Position numbers and translations under genes: made by a program
The notes under the pieces: model-generated
What the model saw: only the letters and a program-made list of their open reading frames with translations
Databases searched by the model: none
Told to the model about the DNA's origin: nothing
In this document: piece after piece, positions 1 through 10,248 of the stretch
Position numbering within the stretch: position 1 is the stretch's first letter
How the letters are laid out: every line of letters starts with the position of its first letter
Assembly (NCBI GenBank): GCA_028583415.1
Contig: JAMYWD010001349.1
Location: 1 to 64,000 of the forward strand
Origin: Protea cynaroides
Taxonomy: Eukaryota; Streptophyta; Magnoliopsida; Proteales; Proteaceae
DNA length: 64,000 nucleotides
Direction of reading: 5' to 3'

Positions 1-431
1 CACAACAACACGATCAAACATCAGTAGCCTGGCTGGGGCAAACCATACTCGTCTCCCAAACATCGCGCTGCACGGATATACCTAAGTGCCCTCGGCCAGC
101 CTAAGCGCCAAGCCGACAACACTTCCGGGGTAAGAGGCAGTCAAGACAACAAATGTAACAATGCCTTAGCCATTTTTCTAAGGCATGTCTGCGGCCGGAT
201 TCGACATCGTTCGTTTTCGGACTCTGCTACAAGCTACCAGCCCTAGCAACTTTAATTACTTAAGTGTTCTTGGCCTACCGAGGGCTGAGAAGAAAACATT
301 GGCAGACAACAGATATACAAAAAAAAAGGATGTTTATTGATCAAGGCCCTAGAGGGGCAGGGGTACAAGTATACAGTTATAATGATAAATTTTTTTTTTT
401 TTACAAGTGGTCTCTTCAAGACCGCTTCTCC

Positions 432-2921
432 TCAGCGGCCGGATTTGCTTGATCCTCGGCTGGCAGCGCAAGGTCCGGGAGCTCCACGAGCGGCGTCTGC
501 GGCACTTCGTAGGGGGGAAGATCGTCCTCTAGCATTTAGTCGGCCTTCGGCCCGCCGAGATCCCTCGGCGTCGAGCGGGGTCTCTACAGGATCCGAGGGC
601 TCCAACCCATCAATCTGGGCGATAATTGGGATCTCGGACCAGTTTATCTTGAGGGCGCCCTTATCCTCTAATTGTTCCCTCAAATACTTGACCCCCCTCT
701 CAAAGTACACGTAGGCGGCCTCGTCGACGTCCTCTTCGTACTGAGCCGAAGACTTGTATTCGGCAACAGCTCGAGACAAGGCCTCCCGGTGATCCTCCTC
801 GGCCTTGTCCAACGCTTCCTTGGTTGCCCTGGCTTCTTCCTCGGACTTCTTAAGCTTCTCCTCCAGCGCCAGCTTCGCCTGCTGCTCAGCCTGCAGATCT
901 TCCTCGGCCTTCCACCGCTTGTCCTCGGAAGACCGAAGCTTTTCCTCGGATGAATGCACTCTCTTATGCTCTTCGCCAAGGGTGGCCTCGGCCTTGTCCA
1001 GAGATGCCCGGAGGGCGACCTTTTCTGCAACGAGGCCCTTGAACTCCGACGATTGGTTGGTCAGATTCTCCTTGGTAGCCTTCAGAGCCTCGCGTAGGGA
1101 GATCTCCAAGACCTCTTTCTCATCAAGGTCAAAGAAGGCCCGAGCAACCCGTTCGCTGACCTCGGCCAGAAGATTGCTCATGTGCACAAAAGGGACCACT
1201 CAGAAAATGAACATTAAAAAAGAAAGAAATGAAGACTCCGAATATTACCTGACTGCACGCTGTGAAGGCTCGTCTGTAGACCTCCTCGTTTGATAAGTCA
1301 GAGGTGAAGGCTATGTCCGCTGGGAGGCGTCCCTCGGTGATTATGATTCTAGCCGCTTTTGTGCTCTTGAAAACCGAGTCCGTTGACTTCAGTCAGAGCG
1401 CAAGAGAGAATGGTACCTTCGGAGCCTCCTGTTTTTCACCCCTCTGACAGGCCGCATGCCCGGCTTCCTCCTTGGAGGCTCCAATGGCCCCGGTCAGATC
1501 AACCACCTAAGGTTTCTCTGTAGCCCTCTTGGCTGCAGGCGTCACCGCGCCCTGATCGGCCTTAGTCTCCTTTGCGGCGACCACCTAAAGGGGCTGGACT
1601 TCCTTCGTCGTAGCCCCCGCCGTTGTCTCCTCTTGACGGCCGAGCCTAGGGGCCGGCCTTGTCTTATATATGTCGGCCGGAAGCTCCGCGGCCGACTTTA
1701 TCTTCTTCTTTGGTGGCCCCTCGGGCATGGGCCCCTTGCCCTTTGCCTCGACCGTGATCCTCGGTTCTTTCCGTGGAGGTGTGTCCTCCTGTCCGCCCGC
1801 TGGCTGAGCCCCCTTTGCGGCATCGGCCGTCCGCTTAGCCATGATCCGGGCAACGATCTTATCGTCTTTGAAGTTCACTACAAAAAAAAAAAAATAATAA
1901 ATAAAAATAGTTAGTGACAACATCAAGATAGCGGCAGTTCATAGTCTGAGTCCTAATGTTATTAAACTCACCAAGGAGACCGTGCTCGGCCAACTGCACG
2001 GGATCCGCAAGGTCGGAGAGGCGCACAGTCTTCCCGGCCATCATCTTGCGCTGAGCCCTTCTCTCCTCCATCGTCAGGAAGGGGATTTTATTGAACCCCG
2101 TGGCGTCGACCACCAGCAAACGTTCGACAGAGGAAGAGCCGAGCCGTCCGTGGGAGGACCCACGAAGAAAAACTTGTCCTTCCACCCATGGATGGAGGAA
2201 GGCTTTTGGGTGATAGCCGGAAGCTTCTTTCCGCCCCTCTGGCTGAAAAAATATCACCCGGTCATAGCCCGGGCCTTGGTCAGACTGGCCAACTGGAAGA
2301 CCGACCGAAACAAGTTCAAGGTCGGAGTCTAACCCAGTCGGCGGAGAAACAGGATGAAGGCAAAAATGCATCTCCACCCGTTTGGAGCAAGCTGGGAGGG
2401 GGCGATGCGGTTGGTTTGAAGAATTTCTACAACTAATGGGTGAGGGGAAACCGGAGCCCAGACTTCAGGGTGTGTTCATACACGTAAATCTCTGACGTAT
2501 TCACGGTACATGCCCACTCATCGGAGGTTGGGAGCTGAACTTTGACATTTGTCATTGGCTCTACGAGCTGGTGTGCCCGACAGATTGCTAACAAAGCCGC
2601 TTCGGTTTTGATCTTACTTGGCACCTTCCATGCTGGGACGGTGCCGAATGCAGTTACTGACGGTCGGCCACCTCTCTGACGAAAATCCCGTTGAGTCGTG
2701 GGGCCTGCGGGGTGACCACGCTCTTCGGCCTCAGAGGAACTCTTCTCAAGTTCCTCCTCTGAAACCGTATTGGAAGCCTTGGAGGCAGCGGACCATCCTT
2801 CCCTGGAGGAGGATGATCCCTCAAAAGAAGAAGAGGTTCGGGAAAGGGTCATTTTTTCACTTATTCTCACTCTACCAGAAGAGGTAACACTATTGGAAGA
2901 AAAGCTACTAAGCATGAACAA
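432..2921 (-). pseudogene. Antisense accessory ORF of Tat-L (PF04195-like, coiled-coil C-terminus), broken
   Basis: Transcribed leftward. The first piece (2921-2433) is Ser/Glu-rich at its N-terminus and ends in a motif typical of the 'putative gypsy type transposon' family PF04195 (EIYVYEHTLKSGLRFPL). Right after it the frame is closed by stops near 2437. The second piece (2377-1979) carries a basic segment (MEERRAQRKMMAGK). A candidate intron with donor GTGAGT at 1971 and acceptor TTTGTAG ending at 1878 leads to a charged linker (1877-1585). A further candidate intron near 1240-1173 leads to the last exon, about 240 residues, whose first 170 form a Lys/Glu/Ala-rich coiled coil. The coiled coil ends in YFERGVKYLREQ, typical of these proteins. 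Function is unknown. Stops and frame changes indicate a pseudogene. Family assignment is from remembered motif similarity only. Confidence 0.6.
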
Positions 2922-3080
2922 ACAAGAAAGGAAATGTGAGGAGACTTACTGGTTGGAAGAAATCGAACTTCGACTGCAGAAGCAAAGATTGAAAATGGGA
3001 AAGTTCGACTAGACTCCGAGTGCTCTGATAAAACTCCAGTTGCAACTGAAGCAAATGGTTGAATGAATGAAGTATGAGAG

Positions 3081-3189
3081 TATTTATAGGTCCTATGACC
3101 GTGAACTGTCTCTTCAGGTTTCAGACACGTGCTTCAGCTCCATTGGTCGTCGTCTGCCGCGCCGGACACGACGTGACAATCTGACGTCA
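3081..3189 (-). promoter_or_regulatory. Candidate promoter of the antisense accessory ORF (TATA box plus TGACGTCA)
   Basis: On the minus strand CTATAAATA lies at 3089-3081, about 160 bases upstream of the first ATG of the antisense ORF (2921). Upstream of it are a CCAATGG box (about 3147-3141) and a perfect TGACGTCA palindrome at 3182-3189. A further TGACG-type site (GATGACG) and a GACGTGAC lie within 30 bases. TGACG pairs are the as-1-type sites bound by plant TGA bZIP factors. Spacing and orientation fit an independent antisense promoter. Transcription itself is inferred. Confidence 0.55.
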
Positions 3190-3199
3190 TGCATAATGA

Positions 3200-3386
3200 T
3201 GACGCTCCTCCTCGAGGCACTCTGCCTCCTGGTAGCCGTCGGATCAATATGTCGATCCGTGTCGTTTTAGTCTCAGCCATTCGATGCTTTCGACCGTTTC
3301 GAAGACGAGCGGCAGTTATTGGCGCTCCGTCTCGAGGCACACCATCTCCTGGTAGTCGTAGGATCAAGGGTCGATCCGCATCAAAT
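3200..3386. repeat. Two diverged direct repeats, about 60 bp each, 120 bp apart
   Basis: The stretch from about 3205 to 3265 (CTCGAGGCACTCTGCCTCCT then GGTAG..GTCGATCCG) recurs at about 3325-3385 with substitutions. Both copies share CTCGAGGCA, TCCTGGTAG, GGATCAA and GTCGATCCG. They lie upstream of the antisense TATA box, so they could be duplicated promoter modules. That role is inference. Confidence 0.6.
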
Positions 3387-3498
3387 CAAAAGATCGACAG
3401 TCGGTTATGTTTGCGGAACCCGAGTTTAACACCTCGAGCCCCGCGCCTCAATCAATCGTATAGACAGTTGGTTCGGGGAGCAGTCAGAGTCATTCAGT

Positions 3499-4319
3499 GT
3501 AGCCATTAATCTGGCGATCGGCCTCATACGGCACAGGTTTTCTCAACGGTTTAAACTTATTGCACTATCGAATTCGTTGCATCCGACAGTGCAAGGGGCA
3601 TCCGTTAGGAGGGAAAAATCCCCTCCATTTAAAATCTTACACGTGTCAAGTTTCACCTTCGGAGCTTGAGCCCTCGGAGTATCTCACGCTCGGTATCATG
3701 TATTCGGCCTGACATCCATACGGCCTCTCGTGCGCCCGGCCTCTCGAGTAGCGCTCGGAGTTATAGTCCTACTCGGCTACGGTTCTCAAGCGGAAGCCAG
3801 AGTCCCATTGTGATTATGCTACCTCCGGGGAGTCCTTCTCTCAGTCTGATACGACACCGACTATTCCGGTCGGTCATTACTCACACGTTGACACGTGTCA
3901 GTCCCAAAGCTGACCGAATTAGCTTCCTTGGCTAAGGTCTCCGACTCCTACTCGGAGTCTACCACCCAAGTGTCCCTCAAAGCGACACGTGACAATCCTA
4001 TAGGCGATCTACTTCCCTGAGTCCTGGTGCCTCCATGCCTCTTCCCAATCTATAAGTAGAGGGCAACCCCTCAAGGTAATCTCTTACGCACGCACAAGTT
4101 ACAAGCTATTGTTATTCATCCCTCTCACAAGCTCAAACTCTCTCATCGTCCCACTCTCTAAACTGGAGATAGCTTTCTGCTATCTCTTAACTGTTTACCT
4201 TGGGAATTTAACTTAGGCATCAGAGTGTACCCGGGGCTTAGGCGCCCAACTCCTTTGTCTCTTCTCTGTGATTGCAGGTTTGCAGGTCATTCAGAGCGCG
4301 GATCGACGGGCGATTTCCA
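3499..4319 (+). repeat. Probable 3' LTR of Tat-L
   Basis: The LTR-like features are a TATA box (CTATAAGTAG at 4050-4059) in plus orientation, a C/T-rich leader after it, and an abrupt end against E2 LTR homology near 4319. The start is uncertain: TGTAGCC at 3499 follows a purine-rich stretch and is a reasonable but unproven choice. Three G-box/ABRE cores lie upstream of the TATA box: ACACGTGT at 3639-3646, ACACGTGT at 3891-3898 and ACACGTGA at 3985-3992. The 5' partner LTR is outside the window, so the boundary could not be checked. Confidence 0.4.
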
Positions 4320-4480
4320 ACCGTAACACCTGCAATATCAAAAACTAAAAGAATTACACGCACGAGGGTCAGCTCTCCAACTTGAGCTCAGTGAGTAAAC
4401 AAAACAATGCAACAAACATATGCATGCATTCAATTCAAATCTTTGGTCTGGTTCATAAGTTTGCAATGTGCAATAGAAAG
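4320..4480 (-). repeat. Left fragment of the E2 3' LTR, between two insertions
   Basis: These 161 bases match the intact E2 LTR at about 26595-26752 (shared ACCTGCAATATCA, GAGGGTCAGC, CAACTTGAGCTCA, GCAATAGAAAG). They lie between the end of Tat-L and the start of E1. The rest of this LTR resumes at 16467 with GGATTGGTGGCC, exactly as in the uninterrupted copy. Confidence 0.85.
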
Positions 4481-5041
4481 TGTCACACCCCAATTCCGCA
4501 CACTTCAGAATGGTGTGATGAACCGCTAGCAAACCAACGGTTCAACCAGGATCTCGGACAAGCGGAATCCATTTTATCTAAACCTCATACATCCACATTC
4601 ATAATCAGAGTAAATACACAATGGCGGAAGTCTTATAGTAAAATGAACCGAGAAATCTACTGTGATATTAATATTTAAATAGCAAATTATTCTGTATCAA
4701 CTAAGACATAAATAAATATCAAATACATGTCTTTATTAAATCCAAATAAATAAACTAGAAATCTAATCGAATACACATGAGTTGCACTCGCAAGAGGAGT
4801 CATGTATATCCACTTCATCTTCAACTTCCATCGCCGCCACGTGCCCGTACACTGGAGCATTGACTTAATCTTCAACTGTAGTACCTGCATCATCAACTAA
4901 AAATATTCGATGTCGAGGGGGTGAGCACACATCATGGCTCAGTGAGCAAACAAAACAATGCAACAATACATATGCATGCAGTCAATTCATATCTTTGGTC
5001 GGTTTTAAAGTTTGCAATGCGCAATAGAAAGGTTGGGTGGT

Positions 5042-5475
5042 CAAAGGTTAAGGTTTATTGACCCCGCCTCTATACACAGGGTGTGAAAGTCCGCCCAAAG
5101 ATTAACGTTTATTGTCGTCCCCATCCACCCTACCATAACATTGTACAACAAAGGTTAACGTTTATTGCTATACAGTGCCATACCAACACGAAGCCCCTGC
5201 TGGCGAGGGCTTGCAAACTGGGGTTGCAACTAACCAATCCTAATGCCAAACAGTGTATCCAAGGCCTCACCCCAGCATCCCTCAGAACGTCCATAGAGAT
5301 AGAGCTAAGGCCCCCCGGTAGAGTCAGAGACTACAAGGACCAAGAGCACCTCCCTTGATACTCTACGACGTAATAGTTCTGCTAAAGTAATGGCGATACG
5401 ACGATGCTAATGCACAAGACTTGAGTTAGAGATAGAGCTAAAGTGCTGAGACCCGCCAAAGGTTAACGTTTATTG
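5042..5475. repeat. Four spaced copies of CAAAGGTTAACGTTTATTG in the E1 LTR
   Basis: Copies at 5042-5060 (one base changed), 5096-5114 (one changed), 5149-5167 and 5457-5475. The core contains the GTTAAC palindrome. The other E1 LTR holds the equivalent four copies at about 14732, 14786, 14839 and 15146. The E2 and E3 LTRs have unrelated sequence at this place, so the motif is specific to the E1 family. Confidence 0.9.
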
Positions 5476-5871
5476 ACGTTCCCATCACACCTCCCCTGAT
5501 ACTCGCTCGCATCAAGTACACCAACCACACACATACATTCACATGCCTATTCTTATCATCATCATCATCATCATGTTATAAACAATAAGGTAAATATGCA
5601 TGAACAAATAATAGAAATATTGGATGATATGTTGTATGCACATTACAAACATATTCGCATAGGATCAAGCATGGCATTGGACTCAAGAAAAGAGAAAACA
5701 ATTTGTTGTTAACCAATTAGTTTAGAGTTCTGTTTCCTCACCTTAGCTTGCTAATAATCCTCTTTCAAGCTTTAAAATCACCTTTATACTGTTATTATAT
5801 TGCTAGAAGACCTAACAAACTCGATAGAATTTAATTAGAATTAATTCTGATTTTTAAAACCATGTTTTTAA

Positions 5872-6022
5872 CTGGGGGTCGGAGGTAGGGTCTGAGTAAT
5901 GATCGACCCTGGGTGTGACCACCCCTATTCTGGGCTTCTCGAATACTGGGGGTCGATGCTCAGGGTCTGGAAGGGACGATTGGCCATCGACCCCCCATGC
6001 GACCCCCTGTGGGTTTTGGTCG
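5872..6022. promoter_or_regulatory. GGGGTCGA box cluster downstream of the E1 TATA box
   Basis: About 150 bases holding GGGGGTCGG, GATCGACCCTGGG, GGGGGTCGATG, CCATCGACCCCCC, TGCGACCCCC and GGTCGA in both orientations. A second cluster lies upstream of the TATA box at about 6515-6600. Symmetric placement of direct and inverted boxes suggests protein-binding sites; this is inference. Confidence 0.6.
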
Positions 6023-6405
6023 ATTTTCTTCCTTCAGTCCATTCTTCGTGTTTGGGGTCCTATGGCTTGCTCCTATAATCCATTCTACACATGTTCTATG
6101 GTCTAGAATCATGATTCTACCACCTATATGGCTTTCATGATTTTCCCCCATGGTTTTTCATGAAAACCTAACCATGGGTTGATGGTTTGGGTTTTTCCGA
6201 GATCATACTCTCTGCATTATCTATCCTAAGGTCTTTAGCAATTCATGGAATTAGTATCCATACCTGAGAAGAATACTCCTTCTCTGCAACTCTTCTCGCT
6301 TGGCCTTCTTCTCTTCTTTCCTTCTCTTTTCCTTTTCTTCCTTCTCTTCTCTTTCTCTCAATTCAATTAGGGTTGTAAAAGGAGTAAAAGAGGCTTAGGG
6401 ACGTC

Positions 6406-6415
6406 CTATTTATAG
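6406..6415 (-). promoter_or_regulatory. E1 3' LTR TATA box
   Basis: CTATAAATAG on the minus strand, followed by GACGTCCCTAAGCCTC. The same arrangement occurs at 16093-16102 (other E1 LTR) and at 17945-17954 and 28230-28239 (E2 LTRs). This marks the retrotransposon promoter. Confidence 0.8.
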
Positions 6416-6730
6416 AGTAGAAACTCCTAAAATAAGTCCCATTGAGATTTGGAAGGAATCCTATCGAAATTAGGAAACTTTCCTAATTTTTCAGATTTAC
6501 CGAGTACCGGGGGTCGATACGGGGTCGGAGATCCCGTTGACCCCTGGTTCCTAAAGTGTCCGACCCTCCCTTGCTGGGTATGCGACCCTCCCCTTAATTT
6601 AAGTGTTTTTGGGTCAGTTTAATACCTGGGATCGTGATCTCCTTCACGCACTTGGTCCATTTGGCTCATCCATGATGGGTAGACTTGGTTCAAGGTGGTA
6701 AGACCGGGTTAGTTTGATACGGGTCTTACA

Positions 6731-6743
6731 ACTCCCCCCTACT
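6731..6743 (-). other. E1 polypurine tract
   Basis: AGTAGGGGGGAGT on the minus strand directly adjoins the LTR start TGTAAGACCC. It is the plus-strand DNA priming site of reverse transcription. The pol stop codon lies across the tract/LTR border (TTG TAA). Confidence 0.9.
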
Positions 6744-7947
6744 TATAAAAATTTCGTCCCCAAAATTGTTCATACCTTCTGAGTCAAATAAGTGAGGGTA
6801 TTACTTTCGCATAGCATTCTCTTCTTCCCATGTAATTTCTTCCATGTCTCTAATTCTCCAAGTGACCTTGACATAATAGATATCTCGATTGCGTAGTCAT
6901 TGAACCTTTCGGCTGGTGATTTCAGTTGGTGTTACTTCAAAAGTCAAATCTTTAGTTAAATCAGGTAGATCTACTGCCAGAACATGCATTTGATCTTTGA
7001 CATACTTCTTCAATAAGGAAATATGAAATACGTCATGCACACTTGACATAGATGGTGGTAGTGCTAACTGGTAAGCCACTTTCCCACGCTTAGCTAGAAT
7101 CTCATATGGCCCGACATATCTTGGACTTAGTTTCCCTTTCTGTCCGAACCGTTTCAGACCTCGCATAGGCGATACCTTTAAGAATACTTTATCACCCACG
7201 ACGAACTGAAGATCTCTGCGTCGAGTATCTACATATTGCTTTTGACGATTCTAGCCTGTTCTCACTCTTTCCTTGATAATGTCGACCACTCGACAAGTCT
7301 CTTCAACAAATTCTAGTCCAACGAGACTACGTTCCCCAACTTCATTCCAAAATGAAGGAGTTCGACACTTCCTGCCATACAGTGCTTCATAGGGTGACGA
7401 ACTCGATCAGTGGTAGCTTTTCATCCCACGATCCTTTAAAATCAATTACACATGCTCGTAGCATATCTTCTAGAATCTGAATTGTACGCTCTGATTGTCC
7501 ATCTGTCTGTGGATGGAATGCAGTACTAATCTTCAATGTTGTACCCATAGCCTTTTGCAATCCTTCCCAAAACTTGGAAGTAAATCGTGGATCTCTATCG
7601 GACAAAATGCTCTCTGGGACACCGTATAATCGAACAATATTATCCACATACAGCTTTCCTAACCTCTCTAGTGTATACTGAGGTCGTATCGGTATAAAGC
7701 GAGCTGTTTTTGTCAAGCGGTCTACAATCACCCAAACTGCGTCAACTACTCGAGGAGTCAATGGTAATCCTGTGACGAAGTCCATGGTGATGTAGTCCCA
7801 TTTTCATGCTGGTTCTGATAACGGCTGTAACAGTCCTGCAGGTCTTTGTCGTTCAGCCTTTAGTTTCTGACAATTTAGGCATTGGGACACAAACTTAGCT
7901 ACATCTGCTTTCATTCCTCTCCACCAATATAGTTTCTTTAGATCATG
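6744..7947 (-). pseudogene. E1 integrase with C-terminal chromodomain, broken
   Basis: Element-strand order: zinc-finger remnant (HHCC; CLNC near 7870), catalytic core in the open stretch 7785-7387 (MDFVTGLP, SDRDPRF, HPQTDGQSERTIQ), the GPYEI domain and a chromodomain (6897-7199 and on to 6750). The core carries the expected DDE residues. Breaks: a stop at the join with the RNase H part (7947), a deletion of about 40 bases after LPLIEF (about 7390) that shifts frame and removes part of the core's C-terminal helix, a stop near 7252, and two stops inside the chromodomain (after SRKVQ, and before YPHLF). Integrase inserts the cDNA, and chromodomains of this clade target it to marked chromatin. 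This copy cannot make a complete protein. Confidence 0.9.
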
Positions 7948-9732
7948 TTACATTTTTGTACTTTTAGGATGTATCGAATAGATGGTGGTATGGGCTTCTT
8001 TCATCAGTCGGTGTCTAATGTCCATACTTTTTGTTTTGGGTACACATATTCTTCCCTTGTACTTCAATATCTTTCCTTCGTCCAAGGTGAACTCAGGGTT
8101 AGTTCTACCTTTTTCGATGTCTTCTTGTACCGTTCTCAGATAAGGGTCTGATTTGATAGCTGTCTTCACTTCATCAATTATATCCGGTATAATCTTCAAT
8201 GCAGCGAACATATTGGAAAACCGATGAATAAACCCTTGGTTGGCTGATCCATCCGGTGTATCTATCACATACTGCTCATTGCCGTGATTGAATACCATTC
8301 TGGTAGTACACATTGCTGCAGTTGTGCTAACCTCTCCTTGAGATTTTATCATTGCCTTTCTGCTCAACGCATCCGCTACTACATTAGCTTTCCCCGGATG
8401 ATACTGGATATCACAATCATAGTCCTTCAATAATTTCAGCCATCTTCTTTGTCTCATATTCAACTCCTTTTGATTAAATAAATAAATAAGACTTTTATGG
8501 TCCGATTTAATTTGGAACTTCTCTCCGTATAGGTAATGTCTCCATATCTTGACAGCATGTACTATTGCTGCCAACTCCAAATCATGAGTGGGATAATTTT
8601 TCTCATGTGTCTTTAACTGTCTTGAGGCATAAGCAACTACTTGTTCTCCTTGCATAGGCACACATCCTAATCCCAATCCTGACGCATCAGTGTACAGGGT
8701 AAATGGCTGTTCGAGAACGAGAATGGTCAAAATCGGGGTGGATATCAATCTGGTCTTCAATGTTTGGAAGCTCTTCTCGCATTTATCTGTCCACACAAAC
8801 TTTTCACCTTTCTTAGTCAGACTGGTGAGAGGTACGGCAATCCGGGAATAGTTTTCCACAAATCTTCGATAATAACCAGTGAGACCCAGAAAATTTCTAA
8901 TTTCTGCAACGCTCTTTGGTGCTTCCCACTTTACAATAGCCTCGATCTTCCTGGGATCCACTTTGATTCCTTCAGCGGATACTACATGGCCTAGGAAGGC
9001 GACTTCACTTAGCCAAAACTCACATTTGGTAAATTTGGCATATAGCTTCTCTTTCCTTAAACGCTGTAGAGTGGCATTTAGATTCTTAATATGGGTTTCC
9101 TTGTCCTTGGAATATACCAATATATCATCAATAACTACAATAACCGACGTATCCAATATATAGTGGAAAACCCGGTTCATAAGTTCCATGAAAGTTGTTA
9201 GTGCGTTTGTTAATCCAAAAGACATGACCAAGAACTCATAATGTCCATATTGGTCCTGAAAGCTGTCTTAGGAATATCGCCCTCTTTAATCTTCAACTGA
9301 TGGTAGCCTGACCGAAGATCGATCTTAGAAAATACTTTTGCTCCTTGCAACTGATCGAACAAGTCATCGATCCGAGGTAGTGATATCGATTCTTGATTGT
9401 CAGTTTATTTAACTCCCGATAGTCGATACATAATCGAACGCTACCATCCTTCTTCTTTAGAAAAATACTGGCGCTCCCCATGGTGATATACTGGGTTGAA
9501 TATAACCCTTGTCCAGCAGTTCTTGTAGTTGTACTTTTAATTCCTTTAGTTCTGTAGGAGCCATTCGGTAGGGTGCTTTTGATACTGGTGCGGCTCCAGG
9601 TATAAGATCTATCACAAACTCTGTGGCTTGGTCGGGTGGTAATCCTGGTAGTTCCTCAGGAAATACGTCGGGGTAGTCCTGCAAGACATCAATATCTTCC
9701 ATCCGTGGTGCTTCCTTGGTGAGGTCGACCAC
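7948..9732 (-). pseudogene. E1 reverse transcriptase and RNase H, frameshifted
   Basis: The N-terminal RT part is open at 9732-9457 (DVFPEELPGLPP, WGAPVFF). A frame change follows near 9460 and the second piece is 9481-9293 (KKKDGSVRLCIDYRELNKL). Another break near 9290-9240 precedes a 427-residue stretch (9231-7948). That stretch begins at the FGLTNA motif and carries the catalytic VIDDILVYS at residues 33-41. It continues through the thumb and GYYRRFV motif into RNase H (YTDASGLGLG near residue 180, DHKSL, and HPGKANVVADALSRK). Its C-terminus runs into the integrase zinc finger. The catalytic YxDD position reads V-I-D-D with both aspartates present. Confidence 0.92.
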
Positions 9733-10243
9733 TGATACTAGATACCCGACTGCCCCCTTCTCAAGGAACTTCCTAGCCTTTAGTGCTGAGAGTATGAGCT
9801 TGCATTTACGGGGAATTTTGGTTCCCGTAAAACTGAATTCTGCTCCTTCTTTGTCTTTAAATGTTAGCTTCTTTTCGTGCAGATAGTAGGTTCGCAGAAT
9901 GCTGAACTAACCAGTCCATTCCCAAGATGACGTCAAAGTCTGCCATCCCCAGTTAGATCAAGGTTGCATCTAAGGTTTTCTCGCCAATGAGAACTGGACA
10001 TGGCCCATAACCTTTCTCTAACTCCACTTCTAACCCCATCGGTGACCGTACAAGTAGTTTGTAGTCCAATGTTTTGATGGGTAAATTCAGCTTCTTTCTA
10101 AATGACACAGATATAAAAGAATGAGTAGCTCTTGAATCAAAGAGTACTCTAGCAGGTATGCCATTTATAGGTATGATACATGTGATTTATTTTACTTAGT
10201 CTACATGCTCATATATTTGTAATACAACTTAAAAGTTTTCAGT
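9733..10243 (-). pseudogene. E1 aspartic protease region, degenerate
   Basis: The protease signature reads LFDSRATHSFIS (about 10137-10105), then a VILGMDWL motif near 9940-9910, and a degraded linker into RT. The usual catalytic D-S/T-G triplet has Arg instead of Gly. The same Arg occurs in E3. Stops occur in the junction with gag (10230 and nearby) and after VILGMDWL. The protease would cut Gag-Pol into mature proteins. Confidence 0.8.
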
Positions 10244-10248
10244 CATAC
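10201..10248 (-). other. Intron-like interruption at the E1 gag-protease junction
   Basis: In element orientation the segment begins GTATGA (donor-like, after CACAG) and ends GAGCATGTAG (acceptor-like): 48 bases in all. E3 has the equivalent segment of 56 bases (29300-29355) with the same two ends. The length difference of 8 would change the reading frame unless the segment is removed. Its small size is below the usual plant intron minimum, so ribosomal frameshifting or simple decay are alternatives. Confidence 0.4.

Larger units (their letters stand above)
1..4319 (+). mobile_element. Tat-L: 3' part of a Tat-lineage (RIRE2/Retand-like) Ty3/gypsy retrotransposon
   Basis: The right-hand end of an LTR retrotransposon that begins left of the window. 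It holds an accessory ORF on the minus strand, an antisense promoter region, and then a probable 3' LTR with a plus-strand TATA box. No gag or pol is visible here. An antisense extra ORF between pol and the 3' LTR is known from Tat elements such as RIRE2 and Retand, which is the basis of the lineage call. The right boundary is set where homology to the E2 LTR starts: the sequence after about 4320 matches the E2 LTR copy near 26590. Tat-L therefore inserted into the 3' LTR of E2. The first 430 bases hold no recognisable gene. Confidence 0.65.
4481..6730 (-). repeat. E1 3' LTR
   Basis: Begins TGTCACACCCC and ends GGGTCTTACA on the plus strand, so it is TGTAAGACCC...GTGACA in element orientation. 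A minus-strand TATA box (CTATAAATAG) lies at 6415-6406. GGGGTCGA/TCGACCCC box clusters lie upstream of it (6515-6600) and downstream (5872-6022). Four copies of a 19-bp motif occur between 5042 and 5475, and a short ATC microsatellite near 5557. Compared with the other E1 LTR it lacks about 45 bp of the upstream box cluster. Confidence 0.95.

Noticed and set aside
337..714. Plus-strand ORFs opposite the Tat-L coiled coil (337-714, 672-953, 805-1293)
   Set aside because: Shadows of the Glu/Lys-rich minus-strand ORF; no motif.
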